Source of the DNA: Leptodontidium sp. MPI-SDFR-AT-0119
Lineage: Eukaryota > Ascomycota > Leotiomycetes > Helotiales > Leptodontidiaceae
Assembly (NCBI GenBank): GCA_020726505.1
Contig: JAHLEZ010000049.1
Coordinates: 62,001-126,000 of the forward strand
Length of the DNA: 64,000 nt
Reading direction: 5' to 3'
The notes under the pieces: generated by a model
What the model saw: the letters and a program-made list of their open reading frames with translations, nothing else
Database searches by the model: none
Told to the model about the DNA's origin: nothing
Shown here: positions 59,430-64,000 of the stretch, piece by piece
How the letters are laid out: every line of letters begins with the position of its first letter
How positions within the stretch are numbered: position 1 is the first letter of the stretch
Program-made: the position numbers and the translations under genes

Positions 59430-61347
59430 AAACTATTTAGTGACGCTTGCGTATCCGTCTCGGGTTGCTTTAGACTTGCCACGATATGTAGGCGTCTTAG
59501 AATATCCCCTAAGCCTTCGACGCTTAAGACTTGGTATTGCCTTTTCTCACATCCTTACCGGAGCTAGAGGGCTTTTATTCCCTAGAGTGTATAGTAGCGT
59601 ATACCTTTCGTTTATTTTAGAGGTTTTTCTTTATTATCTTAAAACGTTCCTTAGCTTCAGTAACTTGAGGATTATCTTACGCCTACTTTGCAAACTTAGG
59701 ACACTTGCGGTCCCTAGACTAATAGCCTTCTTATCCACAAGAGTAGCAAGTGGTATTACCTTTATTACTCTTCTCTCCATTCCTATTACTATACTTTAAT
59801 CGAGAGAAGTTCGAGGGAGCTTCGCTAATTACACGCTTCTTATTACTATGCCTAAATTGCTCTTCGCGGTGTCTTTTGTAACTGCCGCTAATATTATTAC
59901 CACCTTACTTACTTCCGTTACTATTATTCCCCGCCTTCGGCGAGTATAAGTTTACTTCCTAGGTTTTCTTAATAAAGGACTTAGTATCACTCGCCAGCTT
60001 CTTCTACTACTAGAAGGTTTTAGGCGAATTTGCGAATACGTAAAAGTTAATCTATATAACCGTTATAGCGTACGTAATTACTTCGCGAAGGTTAGTAATA
60101 ATATCTTCATTAGTCATTCTACTATTACGATCCTTAATTAAAGTAATAAATTGTCGACACATAGCCTACATAGACTCGCCTTATTACTAATAAAATCGCT
60201 TAATGTTTTTCGTTACTTTTATACTCTAAGTCTCCTTAAAGGCATAAAGCCCCTTTAAGAACTTAATAAAGTAGTTCCAAACAAGCGGAATTCCTTCGGG
60301 TCTACTCATAATTTACTTCGCATTACCTTAATAAGTTAATAGATCGCCCTCTATGTTTACTACTACGACGCGCACCCGATTAATATGCGTATTATAATTG
60401 TATAAGCGAGCTTTAAAAATCTTTTCTTAAGTATTCTTCTAATTACGTAGGCTTTTAAAACTCTTTCCCTTATATTTTTTAGGGATCGTAATTGCAAGGC
60501 ATTTTTCACGATTACGCTTATCTTTCGCCTAGCTTACGTTATGTTTTAGCAAGATGTACGCATTAGGGTCTAAGTAAATAAGTGGTATTATACTAAGCCC
60601 ATAAGCTACGCTGTTTGCCGTAAGTAAAGCGGCGGCTATCCGGGGGTTAACCAGGGGAAGGGGAAACTTAGGCTTTACAATACCTCGACGTAAGGTCGGG
60701 TATTACAAACCTAGTATATTAGTCCTTATTGCTAGGTTAAAGCTACGCTTTACTAGAGGCACATCATTGTCCCTGATTAAGGACGCTGCCATAGAGTTTA
60801 GTATTACGTTACGAGTTCGCAAAAGACTTACTTCGACAGCTCGACGCTTTACCAGCATATCCGTATTAGCGACGGACACGGCCTAAAGGCGGCGAAGCTT
60901 AGCAGCACTATTCTCATAATAGGCCAGCTTAGCCTTCGCGCGCGCGTCTTGCGCCTTGGATTTAACTAGCAAACGCATCTGCTCTTCGAGCTCGCGTTGC
61001 TTCTAATTAATCTGTTCTTTAATAAGGATGCCTATAGCCGCAAGGTCAGAATTAGTATCAGGAATTAAGAAGACTATATCATTTGTCACGTAATCGGACA
61101 TATTTAGGTCCTCTTTAGTAAAGGCACGACCTTTACTTTTCTCTTCGCGAGTAAAGGCAGGTTAGTTATAAGTATAAGATAATTCTTTATTACCTTTATT
61201 ATAAAGGCCCGGGGCTATTTCGTCATTAAATATACCCTTAATATTCTTAATAGGAAGGAAATCATTAAATTCTATTATTAAATATAATATATTACAAGCC
61301 ACATCGCCTAAGCGAGTGTTACTCGAAGGTCCAGCGCTGCCGGACAT
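59430..61347 (-). pseudogene. gypsy-3 gag (degenerate)
   Basis: The start is placed at MSGSAGPSSNTRLGD (ATG 61345-61347); an upstream in-frame ATG at 61354-61356 is also possible. The frame is open to a TAA at 61162 and then continues with stops. Near 59760-59690 a C-terminal knuckle reads CYSCG-EGY-SRDRKC, a CX2CX4HX4C motif whose His is now Tyr and last Cys displaced. A Gln/Glu-rich coiled-coil segment is likely at about 61000-60880. The plus-strand frame at 59440-59799 is an antisense shadow. Confidence 0.8.
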
Positions 61348-61410
61348 AGTAAACAAAGAACCGTTACTCTACTTTTTCGTACTACCTCCTTGTAAGTAAA
61401 GAGATTAGCT

Positions 61411-61687
61411 TATAAGGTGTTAAGTATCACGATAGGCAAAGCTTATAAAATTACGATTTAAAAAATATATTTAGAACTAATCTTTGGCCTTTTAAGAAGT
61501 CTAAAGGAGAAGCGCATATATAAAAGGGGTATCCCGTGTAGGGCACTAAAGTATTGGCGTGCGAGGACATACGCAATCGTGACATGCCCTACTATTATTT
61601 AAACAAATAGAGTTCATTGCACCCCCGCATTAGCATCGGTCCTCAGGCTCCTTGGCTCAGAGGAAACAAGTGCGCGTACATATGACA
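61411..61687 (-). repeat. gypsy-3 5' LTR, 277 bp
   Basis: It aligns end to end with 53351-53627. It begins TATAAGG (TG to TA) and ends GCGTACATATGACA, followed by TCGAG. Confidence 0.92.
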
Positions 61688-63195
61688 TCGAGACTTTGTG
61701 CTAATGACGGCATCGACTTGGAGACCTTTAATGTAAGTTATTTGAAAGGTTAGAGAATAAAAGTAAGCTAATATAAAGTAATAAGCTCGTTATTCGTTAA
61801 GAGGAGGCATTTAACTTGAGGGTAAGTGCGGATGAACTCAGTGTATTCAGCCTCGAGCTTAAGAAATTACTCGATTATATTATAAGCCGAATTCTACTTA
61901 GTGTCGACGTCGTAAATAAGCCGGCGTGTCTTTGTCTTAAGTATAATTTTTTAATCTTACTCTTAGTTAAAACTACGTAGAATCTAGAGATTAAAAAGCC
62001 AAACTTTAGTAATAGCGCTACGATTATTATTATTTAATATAATATAATCGTTTCTCTAGTAATAAGCGTCTTAATTGTCTAATATTTTCTTAGCCTCTTT
62101 AATAAAGCTAGCTTTAACGTTATTAAGTATATCTTTATAAATTAAAGTAATAATATAGGCAAGACATTAAACTTAACTTTATTTACTGTGGAATTGTATT
62201 TAAGGCCGTTTAATAGGGCTAATTCTGTCGTTATACTTGCGCTTTAACGAAATATAAAGAGCTTAGTAGAGAGTGTTATTATTACCTGCATTATCCCTAG
62301 TAATTATAAAGAGCTTGTATTTAATCTTTAACTCTTTTAATATCTTCTTTACGGCCTCTATAAGTACTTCTCTAATATACGATCCGTAGATCTCGATAAA
62401 CTTAAGAACCTCTTCTCTCTCCTCGAAGTCAAGAGTGTACTAGTATCTAATAATAGTAAATATTAAGGTTTGATTTAGGGAGGTCTATATATTAAGAGTA
62501 AAAGAAATTAAGATATAATTAATATTAAGCTCACAAATAAAGTTATCTCTATAGAGTAAAAAGTCATTGTAGACATCGTTATAAAGAGTAACACGGTTCT
62601 TATAAATATAGCGCTGCCTATAAGTAAGAAATATCTCTTAAAACTTAAGGCTCTTAATTATTAAGAACGGCTATCTCGTTTTAATAAACTAACGTCGAGT
62701 TGCCTCTTTACTAATAAGACGGCTACGTTTTAGTTTTCTCCTTGCCTAAGTGTCGAGTTTAGTATAATCTCCGCTACTAATTACTTATAAGTATCCGTTT
62801 ATATAGGCGAAGTAAATGTTAGGCGTAATTCTATGTGTTTTTAAGTATAGTTTTATCTTAGAAGTTACACTGTGTTATTTAGATTCGTAGACTTTAAAGG
62901 GCTTACGTAGGAGCTCTAATTGAGCTAAATATAGTCTACACTTCTAGTAATACTCTTATAAGTACTTAATACTATTACTTTTCTTTATATAAAAAGAGTC
63001 GTAAATAGTCTCTCTCTTTATATAATAATAGACGTAACTGTTTTTCTCTTTCTTCTTCTTTATATACTTAGCTCTATATATTACTTACTATTTAATTACT
63101 TTTATCTTCTTAGCCTTTATAAGTATAATATTCGCGAATATAAGCTCTAGAAAGTCTTTTATTTTATAATTAGAGTTATAATTTAGATCCCCGGG
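61688..63195 (-). pseudogene. hAT transposase, N-terminal and catalytic part
   Basis: Right to left: NSYVYYYIKRETIYDSFY with surrounding Lys-rich sequence (about 63060-62950), where the DNA-binding BED-type finger is expected. Then FTLNIWTSLNQT near 62500-62470 (the conserved D before the WTS motif is now N), ITRDNAGNNNTLY near 62312-62281, and WNSAYNII near 61880 after reading TAG as former Trp. These match the DxWTSPN, ITADNASNN and RWNSTY landmarks of hAT transposases. Many stops. The frame is continued at 53350 after gypsy-3. The start codon was not found and may be beyond the gypsy-4 insertion. Confidence 0.78.
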
Positions 63196-63204
63196 GATAA
63201 TAAC

Positions 63205-63504
63205 TGTTACGGCTGACAAGAGGTTGATACGGCGAGTTGACTCTAACTGTGTATTTGGGCCTCTAGCTACGCTCAGAATCGAGAAGAAAAGACAAGGAGA
63301 AAAGGAGAGCTCTCTATAAGAGGGAGCTCGAGTATAAATACATAAAGGAGCCTCTTAATAGGGCCTAGCGTAGTCGGGGGCCGTTCATTTATATGTCGCA
63401 GGCTCACCACTAAGTCTTCCCTATTAGGCTTAGCGCCGTCGCATAGCCAGCGATGCTACGAGCTAGTGTCAGTTAGAATACGAGGCGTATTGTAAGTCGT
63501 AATA
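63205..63504 (-). repeat. gypsy-4 3' LTR, about 300 bp (inferred)
   Basis: It begins TGTTACGGC and ends GTCGTAATA, the reverse complement of TGTTACGAC with CA changed to TA. An inverted repeat GAGCTCTCTATAAGAGGGAGC and a TATA-like GAGTATAAATAC lie near 63308-63345. Only one copy is in the window, so the limits are inferred from the ends and the adjacent polypurine tract. Confidence 0.65.
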
Positions 63505-63539
63505 TTACCCCCCCCCTCTAAAAAAACTGCGTCCGCGTA

Positions 63540-64000
63540 GTTGTAGCTATAATTATATCGTCCTCTAAGTCGTTATAGTCGTCGATACTAGCGTTATAAG
63601 CCTCTAGCCACTTTAGGAGAGCTCTCGGCAGGCCCTTAGCGTTAGGATACTTTAGGTAGAACTGTTTAATTATATACGGAGTTATTATAGTATCTGAGTA
63701 TAAGTACTACTTTAAGTTTTCGTCGGCGCCTAGCCACTTAATGTGATAAAATAGCTTGTTTTCTATGACCTTAAAGCCAAGGATGCCTTTAATTTCTTAC
63801 TTATCTTACTTAGGTAGTAGTTAGATAAGTGCCGGCGGAACTTTGACTTGTTCCGGTAAGGGGTTATTAACGTACTTACGGAGCGAGTATAAGTAGAAGA
63901 TAGGGTGAATTAACTAGTCCTCTAATAACTTAACTCTTTAACTCTCTCCTTCCTTAGTGATTACCTTAATAGGGCCGTATTACTTATTAGACAACTTCCT
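63540..64000 (-). pseudogene. gypsy-4 pol C-terminus with chromodomain (partial)
   Basis: The frame reads VPPALI, EIKGILGFKVIENKLFYHIK, WLGADENLK-YLYSDTI and IIKQFYLKYPNAKGLPRALL, then an Asp-rich tail near 63560. This matches a chromodomain (IL-.KV..N.L.Y.IKW.G...N..W.P) followed by the usual FH--YP-KP helix. Trp positions at aromatic-cage sites are TAG in places. The remaining pol lies to the right of the window. Confidence 0.72.

Larger units (their letters stand above)
53351..61687 (-). mobile_element. gypsy-3: complete chromodomain gypsy element with antisense gene
   Basis: The direct LTRs 53351-53627 and 61411-61687 (277 bp each) are flanked by a perfect TCGAG duplication (53346-53350 and 61688-61692). 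In minus-strand order: gag from 61347, protease, reverse transcriptase, RNase H, integrase and chromodomain (ending near 55650). About 1.9 kb then lies before the 3' LTR, much longer than usual. That segment holds a gene on the opposite strand (about 54320-55077). The LTR sequence is unrelated to those of gypsy-1/2. Confidence 0.92.
52063..63204 (-). mobile_element. hAT DNA transposon remnant, split by gypsy-3
   Basis: The transposase is on the minus strand in two pieces, 61688-63195 (N-terminal) and 52380-53350 (C-terminal), joined in order once gypsy-3 is removed. The 3' terminus is placed at 52063, TAGGGCTGAAATTT, resembling the CAGGG-type ends of hAT elements with C changed to T. The 5' terminus is not seen, because gypsy-4 begins at 63205, so one arm may lie to the right of the window. 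Excluding gypsy-3 about 2.8 kb remains, a normal hAT size. Confidence 0.78.
63205..64000 (-). mobile_element. gypsy-4: 3' end of a chromodomain gypsy element, runs off window
   Basis: It consists of a 3' LTR (63205-63504), a C9 tract at about 63508-63516 (the polypurine tract on the coding strand) and the C-terminal part of pol. It inserted into, or just upstream of, the hAT transposase gene. Its LTR is unlike those of gypsy-1/2 or gypsy-3, so it is a fourth LTR family. Confidence 0.75.

Noticed and set aside
59440..59799. Plus-strand frame of 119 codons, the longest on that strand
   Set aside because: It is antisense to the gypsy-3 gag knuckle and protease region, which has a recognisable CX2C motif on the minus strand.

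Overview
This window looks like a transposon-dense, AT-rich stretch of a filamentous ascomycete (Pezizomycotina) genome that has been through repeat-induced point mutation (RIP). Copies of the same element differ almost only by C/T and G/A transitions, CpA has become TpA, and every long reading frame is broken by TAA/TAG. Catalytic Asp codons have often become Asn. I see no intact host gene, no rRNA and no tRNA that I would defend. Nearly everything is nested mobile elements plus a few broken host-type genes.

Layout, left to right. 1-4840: a nearly intact non-LTR retrotransposon (LINE, minus strand). 4841-10359: a truncated Ty1/copia element (copia-1, minus) with its 5' LTR. 10360-18999: a Ty3/gypsy element (gypsy-1, minus) with its 5' LTR. 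19000-20559: the 3' end of a plus-strand copia element (copia-3). 20560-20903 and 40779-41411: the two halves of an AAA+ ATPase pseudogene. They are split by gypsy-2 (20904-40774, minus, both LTRs, 4-bp target duplication ATAG). Inside gypsy-2 sits an unclassified 3.3-kb insertion (21206-32057, flanked by a 20-bp duplication). Inside that sits a complete copia element (copia-2, 21988-29542, duplication ATCTG). 41412-42556: an ankyrin-repeat pseudogene. 43264-43582: a small inverted-repeat element in a less mutated island (about 43250-45110). 45240-48740: unidentified degenerate coding-like DNA. 49291-50153: two tandem-repeat arrays. 52063-63204: a hAT DNA transposon (minus) cut in two by gypsy-3 (53351-61687, duplication TCGAG). 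63205-64000: the 3' end of another gypsy element (gypsy-4), running off the window.

The insertions can be ordered. The AAA+ gene was hit by copia-3, then gypsy-1 entered copia-3, copia-1 entered gypsy-1, and the LINE entered copia-1. Separately, gypsy-2 entered the same AAA+ gene, then the 3.3-kb element entered gypsy-2, then copia-2 entered that. The LINE carries only four nonsense codons that I could find, far fewer than its neighbours, so it is probably the youngest.

The most unusual feature is an extra gene carried antisense to gag-pol, between the end of pol and the 3' LTR. It occurs in copia-2 and copia-3 and, independently, in the unrelated gypsy-3. In each case it encodes a small protein with a Cys cluster close to CX2C-X8/11-C-X8/9-C-X2-C-X6-C, followed by helical segments. 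The copia version ends in a basic, nuclear-localisation-like tail. Finding the same kind of accessory gene in the same place in two retrotransposon superfamilies is the best candidate here for something undescribed.
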